DNA of 6,115 nt from Peptostreptococcaceae bacterium (GTDB taxonomy: Bacteria > Bacillota > Clostridia > Peptostreptococcales > Anaerovoracaceae): contig JAENWI010000094.1 of assembly GCA_016650115.1 (NCBI GenBank), positions 1-6,115 on the forward strand. Direction: 5' to 3'. The notes beneath the pieces are model-generated. The model was given only the letters and a program-made list of their open reading frames with translations, did no database searches and had not been told where the DNA came from. Position 1 is the stretch's first letter. The number at the start of each line of letters is the position of its first letter. Positions 1-5,569 of the stretch are shown here, piece after piece. The translations under genes and the position numbers were made by a program.

Positions 1-139
1 ATCTTTTTCACTAAAAAATATTGGCTTTATTATTTGAAATTAATGTCACATTCTTACAGTATACACTTAATTGTTTTATTTTCCCACAATTATCACCAAA
101 TTCGACAAATTATCAGAACATAATAAATAAGCATTCAAC

Positions 140-295
140 TCAATTCTTTATCTTTTCTTGAAGGTCTACAATAGTTAAAGCAACATCCTTATTTCCAGTA
201 AAGAAATCTCTGAGCAATTCATCATTTTCGGGAGATTGTCCAGCTATAATATCACCTACTTGGCCCAACTTTTTTATTTCCCAGTCTTTCTTCAT
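140..295 (-). pseudogene. hsdS: Truncated type I restriction specificity subunit start fused to an unknown tail
   Basis: The ATG at 295 overlaps the hsdM stop (ATGA), the usual arrangement for coupled hsdM-hsdS translation. The first half, MKKDWEIKKLGQVGDIIAGQ SPE, is a typical start of an HsdS target-recognition subunit. The rest, beginning NDELLRDFFTGNKDVA and ending LQEKIKN, does not look like HsdS and I do not recognise it; it may be the end of another gene joined in frame by deletion. The product would be 51 aa, against about 400 for a working HsdS, so it cannot recognise a DNA target. No hsdR is visible. Confidence 0.75.
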
Positions 296-662
296 AACAG
301 CTCCCTGATCACGCTCAATATCTTCGTACTTTTTGCGTCAAGTTCATAAATCTCGTCCAATATTTCTTGTGGGTCACGTAGTTCTGCTTCATTCTTTTTA
401 GTAGGATTCTTCGCAGATAAATCATACGTTGTCATATCCACATCAGCCATATCTAGTGACCCGGAGTTTTCTGACTCGGCTTTATTTCTCTGCAAATCAA
501 GTACTGTATGTAAATTACAGCTTTTAATATTTTAATAAAATGTTGCAAAAATAAAAATGCTGTTTCCCCCGTTTTTATAGGAAAGTTCTGTTGAACCTCT
601 GCACCATCATAAATCTTATTCCCACTAGTTGGGGCTACAACCTTAGCAATAGTCTTACCGTA
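292..662 (-). pseudogene. hsdM: Multiply deleted remnant of type I restriction-modification methylase subunit
   Basis: Three or four separate pieces of HsdM stand in order. From 662, KTIAKVVAPTSGNKIYD resembles the SAM-binding motif I region just before its DPACGSG core, which is absent. Straight after comes EVQQNFPIKTGETAFLFLQH (602-543), the block that in HsdM follows the NPPF catalytic motif, also absent. In another frame, CNLHTVLDL (519-493) follows, and then, after another gap, the C-terminal part with TTYDLSAKNPTKKNEAELR, DPQEILDEIYELDAKS and a final IRELL. The last piece is an open frame of about 80 codons (531-292) with no good start of its own; TTG at 495 has no supporting binding site. 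The gene ends in the ATGA overlap usual for hsdM-hsdS. Lacking both SAM-binding and catalytic motifs, it cannot methylate DNA. A full HsdM is about 500 aa; about 120 codons remain. Confidence 0.85.
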
Positions 663-703
663 ACTCTTGGTAAAACTTGTAAACTAACATTAATATCTGA
701 CAT
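635..703 (-). pseudogene. 5' fragment of a TPP-regulated thiamine-binding protein gene
   Basis: The site GAAAGGAGTACAACATG gives a near-ideal ribosome binding site six bases before the ATG at 703. The first codons read MSDINVSLQVLPRV, which looks like the start of the small thiamine-binding protein family (MTH1187/YkoF-like) often encoded first in TPP-riboswitch-controlled thiamine uptake operons. The riboswitch upstream supports this. After about 14 codons the likeness ends and the frame runs VRLLLRL to a TAG at 637-635, giving 22 aa in all. At that junction a different frame starts to show a DNA methyltransferase. The rest of the gene, and any transport genes after it, are missing. The identification rests on a short match plus context, so it is moderate. 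Confidence 0.6.
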
Positions 704-780
704 GTTGTACTCCTTTCAATATTTTTACAATTAATCGATACTATCGACTTTAATAACACAATGAATCTTTCCAATAATAC

Positions 781-809
781 AAAAAACTCTTACTTGGAAG
801 TAAGAGTTT
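781..809 (-). terminator. Intrinsic terminator of the TPP riboswitch
   Basis: AAACTCTTACTT (809-798) and AAGTAAGAGTTT (795-784) form a perfect stem around CC, running into a U-run (786-781). It lies between the aptamer and the downstream start codon, as expected for transcription-attenuating TPP switches. It also acts as the barrier between RiPP-cluster read-through and the broken genes to the left. Confidence 0.9.
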
Positions 810-829
810 ATCTTTATTATATCAAAAAT

Positions 830-907
830 GACTCCCTTCGCTAGCATTACCTAGTACAGGTTGTATGGGTCGAACGTGTCCTCTCAGCCTTTTACGGCTC
901 CCCAGTC
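830..907 (-). promoter_or_regulatory. TPP riboswitch (THI element) aptamer
   Basis: Read on the minus strand, the 78-base element shows the thiamine pyrophosphate aptamer signature. GACTGGGGAGCC opens it, CTGAGA (887-882) follows, then ACCTG (861-857), TAATGC (849-844) and AGCGAAGGGAGTC at the end. The GACT and AGTC ends (907-904 and 833-830) pair as the closing stem P1. TPP-bound aptamers usually turn off thiamine synthesis or uptake genes. Here a terminator lies 21 bases downstream. The aptamer 3' segment GGGAGT (836-831) could pair with ACTCTT (807-802) of the terminator stem as an antiterminator (inference). The regulated gene now survives only as a start fragment at 703. Confidence 0.93.
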
Positions 908-930
908 TGAATTTATTTAATTGCAAGCTC

Positions 931-939
931 ATTATAACA
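931..939 (-). promoter_or_regulatory. Extended -10 promoter ahead of the TPP riboswitch
   Basis: TGTTATAAT (939-931) is a consensus TATAAT with the TGn extension. No good -35 is visible at the right distance (ACAATC or AACAAT), which extended -10 promoters tolerate. Transcription would start near 924, about 17 bases before the riboswitch aptamer, which supports the assignment. Confidence 0.65.
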
Positions 940-1002
940 GTTATGAATTGATTGATTGTTTCTTTTATTTGTTTCTAAGTTATCTTCATCCACTCTTTAA
1001 TC

Positions 1003-3015
1003 CTACTTTCTTCCCTTTGTGTCGGATACTGTCTTATCGACATTCATCCATCCCATAGGATTCTGGTCTATCGACATATATTCTCCAAACGGCTCTTCAA
1101 TGGCTAACGCAATCCATCGTTTGTCAATTTGAATCATTAACTTGTCTTCGATCAGACTTTGGGCGGCTGTATTTATCTCTGCTGAGCTATAGGACTTTTC
1201 TAAAAAAATTTCATGCACTCGGTCACTCAACCTTGCTTGGTCACATAGTAGATATAACTCTCGCCTTAATCCATTGAGCTGAAAGGAAGCGGCCACCGCA
1301 ATGGGGCGTGTATCATTGATCATGATTCTTTCATCTTCTATCTTCATACTTAACATGGGCTTTTTATCTACTCTAGCGTAGTGAATCCATTTATTTACTT
1401 CCTTTGCTAGGTTCAATACACCTGCACGTCTAAACAACCGGGCCATTTGTGGGTCATTAACTCTACTTGCACTAAACTGGTCGTCCAGTGTACAGGAAAG
1501 GTTTTTAATGACATCCTGATTGAATGGATAAATCGATTTCACTAGAGATAAAGGCTTTAGGTCCAGTGCGTATTCGCCGGTATGATTGAAATAATAGCTA
1601 TTTCGTTGATATTGAATCGCAATCATTCCCATCGGCGCACTTAAATGGGTCAGCAAAGGAACCATCTGGGACATTTCATAGTACCAGGCATCCTGATCAT
1701 CCGGAAGATCATATAAAATCGACCACAAGGCTTTAATTCCATACTGTCGACACCATTTTAGCGTCTGGATATTCTGCCATGCAGTTACCCCTTTTTTCAT
1801 GGCCTTTAACGCATCACTATGAAGACTTTCTATCCCTGGCTGGCAGAGTATTACGCCTGCTTTTCTCAGCATCTTGATCTGTTTTTTAGATAGATTGGAA
1901 CGAATTTCATAGAAAATCTTATAGGGTGCACCACGTTTTGCCAGTTCATCAATCAAATCATCGAAGCACCTCATATCCAGAATATTATCAAGAAACTCGA
2001 AATGCTTCACCCCATAACTGGAACTGAGCTCGTCCAACTCTGCAAGCACTGCTTGCGCCGGTCGTGACCGGTAAGGGATTTCAGGGGTATTAAGCCCACA
2101 GAATTTGCACTTCCCATGCCAACATCCACGTGATGATTGAATAGGAAGACTCGGGCGCAGATTTTTGCTCAACTCCGGCAACGATTTCAACAAGTCAAAG
2201 TAGTCCTGGTAAAGCGGCATTCGTTGTTCTCCAAAGGAATCTGCAATGGCCTGATATCCACTCTCTCCTGTTTCATTGATATCTGGATATCCCATTTCTC
2301 GATGAAGCGGAGCAAAGACTCCTTTTGGCAACTTATCTAATGGCACTTTGCGGCCGAATACAAAAAGACTTTCAACCAACGGCACGATTAAGTCTTCTCC
2401 TTCTCCTGACACGACATAATCGACCCAATGAAACTGTTGATGTGTCGTGAGTCCCATTATAGTTTCACAATCGGAACCACCCATTATCGTAATGACGTCA
2501 GGATTCATTTCCTTGATTTTTCTCAGCAGCGCTAGGGAGGGTATTCTCTGGGCAAGACTTGACGTACAGCCTACAATTCTCGGTGATAATCTAAGGATAG
2601 CTTCTGCCAAATTTTCTATAAATATTTCTGCTTCCTGCCTCACATAATTAAGATCCGAAACATATGTTTCAAAGGATTGACTTCTTATTTTGCTTAGTAG
2701 ATCATAAGTCTGTTTAATAAATGGATCATCTTCAGGATGAAACTCAGGAAACGCGCTTGAACGAAAGGTCCATTCGGCTATCGGAATCCTAGGGTCAGCT
2801 ATGTGGTGTTTCTCATAAAGTGTTGGTCCTATCTGCTCGCAAAATAGTAGATTGGCATAGATGCTCCTTGTCTCAATGCTTGCTTTAACCAATTCCCCTT
2901 GCAATAACCCAAGTGCCATTGACGGTATATGCGGGCTGCAATAGGGCATGCAGACCAGACATACTTCCGCTGATTGAAAAGGCAGTTGAATCGTTTTATC
3001 CTTCATCGCCTCCAT
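1003..3015 (-). CDS. RiPP-maturation radical SAM C-methyltransferase (B12-binding-like, TIGR03975 type)
   Basis: A 670-aa enzyme. Residues 17-58 and about 145-210 form a cobalamin-binding-like Rossmann region (PRIVGCTSSLAQ, IMGGSDCETIMG, WVDYVVSGEGE), without the DxHxxG motif. The radical SAM core follows with SSRGCWHGKCKFCGLN, C298, C303 and C306 forming CX4CX2C. Next come FEFLDNILDMR (339-349), QPGIESLHSDALKAMKKGV (392-410), and a C-terminal domain (about 570-640: LNGLRRELYLLCDQARLSD). These blocks match the RiPP-maturation radical SAM protein 1 family, whose B12-dependent members methylate unactivated carbons of peptides. The family usually has a longer C-to-C spacing (CWWGxKxHCTFC), so the short spacing is odd. 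Likely targets are Val or Ile in the precursor cores (inference). AGGTG seven bases upstream supports the ATG at 3015; M4 is an alternative start. The gene overlaps the epimerase stop by one base and is the last gene of the cluster. Confidence 0.87.
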   Translation of the reverse strand: MEAMKDKTIQLPFQSAEVCLVCMPYCSPHIPSMALGLLQGELVKASIETRSIYANLLFCEQIGPTLYEKHHIADPRIPIAEWTFRSSAFPEFHPEDDPFIKQTYDLLSKIRSQSFETYVSDLNYVRQEAEIFIENLAEAILRLSPRIVGCTSSLAQRIPSLALLRKIKEMNPDVITIMGGSDCETIMGLTTHQQFHWVDYVVSGEGEDLIVPLVESLFVFGRKVPLDKLPKGVFAPLHREMGYPDINETGESGYQAIADSFGEQRMPLYQDYFDLLKSLPELSKNLRPSLPIQSSRGCWHGKCKFCGLNTPEIPYRSRPAQAVLAELDELSSSYGVKHFEFLDNILDMRCFDDLIDELAKRGAPYKIFYEIRSNLSKKQIKMLRKAGVILCQPGIESLHSDALKAMKKGVTAWQNIQTLKWCRQYGIKALWSILYDLPDDQDAWYYEMSQMVPLLTHLSAPMGMIAIQYQRNSYYFNHTGEYALDLKPLSLVKSIYPFNQDVIKNLSCTLDDQFSASRVNDPQMARLFRRAGVLNLAKEVNKWIHYARVDKKPMLSMKIEDERIMINDTRPIAVAASFQLNGLRRELYLLCDQARLSDRVHEIFLEKSYSSAEINTAAQSLIEDKLMIQIDKRWIALAIEEPFGEYMSIDQNPMGWMNVDKTVSDTKGRK

Positions 3016-4442
3016 TAAACAGCACCTGATGATATGGTTTTATCATATAGCAGTCCTTTAGAAAAAAGATTCTGGATTGTTGATATCATCAATAATATAT
3101 TTACATTTTGATCCGACAATTCATCTAGGACTTGTGAATAGGATAGGTTCCCTTTTGAAATCAGTTCACCTAACTTCCTCATATAGTCAGCTCCTTCAAT
3201 CTTATGTGCCTTATGAACATTGCTAATCTTAAATCCATTTGTCAATAAGTCACAGCTTAAATCCGGTCTAAAAGCAAGCATATCCTCAGATCCAATATTT
3301 TCAGACATATATTGCTCAAAAGAATACTCAATAAATTCATCCAATTCCTTAGCTGTTGTGAAATGGCCTTCTGCAAACACGATATAGCCAAAGGGATTGT
3401 ATTCCGAAGGAGGACAAGGGCTAATCAATTGCACACTGCCTTTGACCATATTTACTAAATACCCTGTTACACAAGCAATCGAATGGTCTTTAGTCGCCTC
3501 ATTTTCTTTGATGTCCTTTGTACCGTTCCTATTTCGACCGGAACGTGCCATCGACTGCTTCATTGAATCCACGTACTGCAAGACGAGTTCAGTATAAAGC
3601 AGTTCTTCCGACGTAAATGTTTCATGTATGCGATGCATCATACTAAGTGATAGAACAGAAAAACGATCTATCGAAGTAATATGTTTTTTTCGAAATTCCA
3701 ACATTCTTTGTGTCCATTGAATATCACGCATAGGTGCTGCGGTCGTTCCCTGAGGATAAATACCTGTTTTCTTACCAAAATCCGATACAAATTCCAGATA
3801 ATCAGGATTATCTGTCGGATCTGTCGCCCAATAACACACACCGGTGCCCACTGTGGACCCTAGTCTGTTTATTGCCACATCCAAAACTTCGTTCCACAAT
3901 TTTTCGTTTTCTTTAGTATAACAGAATACATCTTTAAGCGGTTCAGCTGCCAACCCGCAGAATGGGCAGTGCAGGGAACATCCATCGGAAAGTTCAAAAA
4001 CGATGGTCGCATGAACCATGTAGTTATTCGAAATGGCTCCTAATTCACTGCTACAACGGCTTGCTTGACGTTGATGCCACTTGTTAAAAGCCTTGTTCGG
4101 TGTTTGATCACTACCTTTTTTCCATTCATCTCGTAATATTTTATGGGTCTTTTTCCAGTCCAGCCACAATAAGGCTTGTGGTTTATCGATTAAATCCTCT
4201 TCGCTGATTTTGATTTTGGTTGATGCTTCTTGAATGAATACTATAATTTGTGTCGCATCCACACCAAAAATTCCTCTCGACTCTAATAGTTCACTGCATC
4301 CCCCAATATTTTCTATTACTTCCGTTTGAAATTCATGATCACCGACCATACATTCAAAAAACCTTTTAATATTCGCAAGCATTTTTAAGTCTTCCGGTTT
4401 AGTTTCTCTAATAATATCAGCATATAGATATGTTTCACTCAT
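3015..4442 (-). CDS. PoyD-like radical SAM RiPP amino-acid epimerase
   Basis: A 475-aa radical SAM enzyme. The segment FELSDGCSLHCPFCGLAAEP carries the CX3CX2C cluster motif (C155, C159, C162), which binds the [4Fe-4S] cluster that cleaves S-adenosylmethionine. The FELSxGCS..C.FCGL context, the downstream CYWATDPTDNPDYLEF segment (residues 203-218) and the length fit the PoyD/OspD type (TIGR04517-like). These enzymes convert L- to D-residues in ribosomal peptides by alpha-H abstraction and return of hydrogen from a Cys. C343 in LISPCPPSEYNPFGY is my candidate donor; this is inferred from position and context, not from an alignment. Residues 1-140 are a helical N-terminal extension. The C-terminal part (about 395-475) is helical and may help bind the leader. 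AGGAGG lies ten bases before the ATG. Its stop codon shares one base with the next start (TAATG), so the two enzymes are probably translated together. Substrates are presumably the three Nif11-type precursors upstream. Confidence 0.85.
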   Translation of the reverse strand: MSETYLYADIIRETKPEDLKMLANIKRFFECMVGDHEFQTEVIENIGGCSELLESRGIFGVDATQIIVFIQEASTKIKISEEDLIDKPQALLWLDWKKTHKILRDEWKKGSDQTPNKAFNKWHQRQASRCSSELGAISNNYMVHATIVFELSDGCSLHCPFCGLAAEPLKDVFCYTKENEKLWNEVLDVAINRLGSTVGTGVCYWATDPTDNPDYLEFVSDFGKKTGIYPQGTTAAPMRDIQWTQRMLEFRKKHITSIDRFSVLSLSMMHRIHETFTSEELLYTELVLQYVDSMKQSMARSGRNRNGTKDIKENEATKDHSIACVTGYLVNMVKGSVQLISPCPPSEYNPFGYIVFAEGHFTTAKELDEFIEYSFEQYMSENIGSEDMLAFRPDLSCDLLTNGFKISNVHKAHKIEGADYMRKLGELISKGNLSYSQVLDELSDQNVNILLMISTIQNLFSKGLLYDKTISSGAV

Positions 4443-4504
4443 TTATTCTTTACCTCCTATAGTCTATATAAAGTGCCACGTTAAATATTTCTATCAGCTA
4501 TAAC

Positions 4505-4540
4505 AATGGCCTAGTTATCAGCATTGACAACCAGGCCATT
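4505..4540 (-). promoter_or_regulatory. Strong 16-bp hairpin between precursor genes and maturation enzymes
   Basis: On the minus strand the arms AATGGCCTGGTTGTCA (4540-4525) and TGATAACTAGGCCATT (4520-4505) pair along all 16 positions, with two G-U pairs, around the loop ATGC. No U-run follows (next bases GTTATAGCTG), so this is not a classic intrinsic terminator. Its position, after the last precursor and before the epimerase, suits partial termination, RNA processing or 3'-end protection that would give much more precursor than enzyme message (inference). Confidence 0.6.
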
Positions 4541-4565
4541 CAGTTATATTGACAGTAACATGCAT

Positions 4566-4838
4566 TTATTCACAAACAAAGACAATCCCAATCGCCGTTA
4601 CTCCTTGTACTATGGCGACACCAACTATTCCACCGGAAACAGTGTCCAAGTCATCTTCACTTAACTCCATATCCCGTGATTGGATTTCCTTAATGTCTTC
4701 TTTTGTAAATTCAAATCCGTTTTTATCCGCATATTCAATAATAGCCTCTATATCTGTTCCTATTGCTTTTAAGGCTGCTTGCATGTCCACATCTTTACTC
4801 ACTGCTTCATTAAAACGTTTAATCCTATCAATGCTCAT
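4566..4838 (-). CDS. Nif11-type RiPP precursor peptide, 20-residue core ending in Cys-Glu
   Basis: A 90-aa precursor. The leader (residues 1-70) begins MSIDRIKRFNEAVSKD, has the central IIEYADKNGFEFT block, and ends MELSEDDLDTVSGG. The predicted core begins IVGVAIVQGV and ends TAIGIVFVCE. It is almost entirely Val, Ile, Ala and Gly up to a final Cys-Glu. This pattern of alternating aliphatic residues and Gly resembles cores modified by PoyD-type epimerases (family knowledge, judged by eye). The single Cys, next to last, has only one Thr as a possible ring partner. An AAGAGGT ribosome binding site lies just before the ATG. The gene is the last of the precursor set, 123 bases upstream of the epimerase gene, with a strong hairpin in the gap. 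A long opposite-strand open frame covers this gene and the one before it; I take that as a shadow because the leader homology and binding sites are all on this strand. Confidence 0.87.
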   Translation of the reverse strand: MSIDRIKRFNEAVSKDVDMQAALKAIGTDIEAIIEYADKNGFEFTKEDIKEIQSRDMELSEDDLDTVSGGIVGVAIVQGVTAIGIVFVCE

Positions 4839-4871
4839 AATTACCTCTTTTCTAAATCAAGTAGCTACGCT

Positions 4872-5165
4872 TTACAACACAAGTATCGCGTTTATACCCA
4901 TTGCCAGTTCCAAGCCCTTTTCAGGACTTATCTGTAATGCAGCACCAGCAACAACAGTTACACCGCCAGACACAGTGTCAAGTTCCTTTTCTGATAGTAC
5001 GCTGCTTTCATTGGCTTCATCTTCTAAATCTTTTAAGGAGAAAGCATATCCTTCTGCATTTGCATAGGCAACGATTTTCTTGATGTCATTCCCCTTGTTT
5101 TTCAGTTCATTCATGAATTCTTGATTTCCAAGAGCGTCCTTATTAAATCTTTCAATTTCAGTCAT
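4872..5165 (-). CDS. Nif11-type RiPP precursor peptide, 29-residue core
   Basis: A 97-aa precursor. A TTG codon one position upstream (5168) would add a residue, but the ATG at 5165 is preferred: AGGAG lies seven bases before it and only four before the TTG. The leader (residues 1-68) is clearly homologous to the previous precursor: MTEIERFNKD, IVAYANAEGYAFS, and the LDTVSGG end. The core is the longest of the three. It starts VTVVAGAALQ, contains the polar insert SPEKGLEL, and ends GINAILVL. It has no Cys, so thioether rings are excluded; backbone or side-chain changes by the radical SAM enzymes are the expected modifications (inference). The C-terminal AILVL matches AVLVL in the upstream precursor. 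The gene is spaced 33 bases from the third precursor, in the same presumed transcript. Hydrophobic cores behind Nif11 leaders are known partners of PoyD-type epimerases, for example the cyanobacterial Osp, Avp and Plp precursors (family knowledge). Confidence 0.87.
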   Translation of the reverse strand: MTEIERFNKDALGNQEFMNELKNKGNDIKKIVAYANAEGYAFSLKDLEDEANESSVLSEKELDTVSGGVTVVAGAALQISPEKGLELAMGINAILVL

Positions 5166-5191
5166 CAATTATCTCCTTTCTATTCTTCGAA

Positions 5192-5449
5192 TTAAAGAAC
5201 GAGAACAGCTGTCATGTCGACTACACCTGTTATTATACAACTTAAACCACCGGATACTTCATCCAGTTGATTTTCCGATAATTCTCCATCCTTTTCTGTT
5301 TGAGCTTTCAGGTCAGCAACTGTAAATGCATATCCTTTGTCATTAGCAAAAGCAACTATTTTGTCCATATCGTTGCCAATCGCTTTTACCTCAGTCATCA
5401 TTTCCACGTCTTCAACTACATTTTTGTTAAATCTTTCAATTTCATTCAT
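5192..5449 (-). CDS. Nif11-type RiPP precursor peptide, 17-residue core
   Basis: An 85-aa precursor. Residues 1-68 form a Nif11-like leader: MNEIERFNKN start, a central IVAFANDKGYAFT helix-turn block, and a closing ELSENQLDEVSGG. Cleavage after Gly-Gly would release LSCIITGVVDMTAVLVL. This core is strongly hydrophobic and rich in branched residues, with one Cys, one Ser and two Thr. Leaders of this type steer peptides to modifying enzymes and are removed by a double-glycine protease, often the C39 domain of an exporter (family knowledge). The two radical SAM enzymes downstream are the likely modifiers, so epimerised residues and C-methylated Val or Ile are expected (inference). The ATG at 5449 is preceded at eight bases by AGAGGAG. 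The next precursor starts 26 bases downstream, and the two share their leader and the C-terminal pattern A-V/I-L-V-L. One Cys and one Ser would allow at most a single lanthionine, and no lanthionine synthetase is visible. Confidence 0.88.
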   Translation of the reverse strand: MNEIERFNKNVVEDVEMMTEVKAIGNDMDKIVAFANDKGYAFTVADLKAQTEKDGELSENQLDEVSGGLSCIITGVVDMTAVLVL

Positions 5450-5473
5450 GATTTTTTCTCCTCTTTTTTTATT

Positions 5474-5495
5474 TAAACATGAAAATCCATGTTTA
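5474..5495 (-). promoter_or_regulatory. Perfect 8-bp hairpin in the leader of the first precursor gene
   Basis: The arms TAAACATG (5495-5488) and CATGTTTA (5481-5474) are perfect inverted complements around the loop GATTTT. The hairpin lies just upstream of the strong AGAGGAG ribosome binding site (5464-5458). It is followed on the transcript by an A-rich run, not a U-run, so it is not a terminator in the gene direction. A 5' hairpin protecting the abundant precursor mRNA is a plausible role (inference). It overlaps the proposed -10 element, so one of the two readings may be wrong. Confidence 0.4.
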
Positions 5496-5517
5496 TTTCA
5501 CTCTATAGCAATGTCAA
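5490..5517 (-). promoter_or_regulatory. Possible promoter upstream of the first intact precursor
   Basis: A perfect -35 hexamer TTGACA occupies 5517-5512. Sixteen bases downstream is TAAACA (5495-5490), a poor -10 (three of six matches); AATAAA with a 15-base spacer is an alternative. It sits between the pseudogene and the first intact precursor, where a separate start for the precursor operon would make sense. The weak -10 keeps this tentative. Confidence 0.3.
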
Positions 5518-5569
5518 AAAATATGACATGGTTATCAACATTGATTGAAACTGTATCTTTCATAAACTA

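Noticed and set aside
1..139. Possible gene or element at the left edge
   Set aside because: Only AT-rich sequence without an open frame of note, repeats or a convincing hairpin.
292..495. 67-codon frame as an independent small gene
   Set aside because: Its first codon is TTG with no binding site, and the sequence is the C-terminal part of HsdM continuing an upstream in-frame piece.
4505..4540. Intrinsic terminator after the precursor genes
   Set aside because: The stem is strong, but no U-run follows it on the transcript, and the enzyme genes downstream have no clear promoter of their own.
4549..5067. 172-codon plus-strand open frame, rich in Ser, Thr and Ile
   Set aside because: It lies opposite two precursors that have leader homology, double-glycine motifs and ribosome binding sites. 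Its composition is what a reverse reading of such genes gives, and no family is recognisable.
5166..5168. TTG as start codon of the second precursor
   Set aside because: ATG follows directly at 5165 with better spacing from AGGAG and matches the start of the sister leaders.
4566..5449. Lanthipeptide precursors
   Set aside because: The cores hold at most one Cys, one has none, and no LanM-type enzyme is visible. The single Cys residues do not justify the call.
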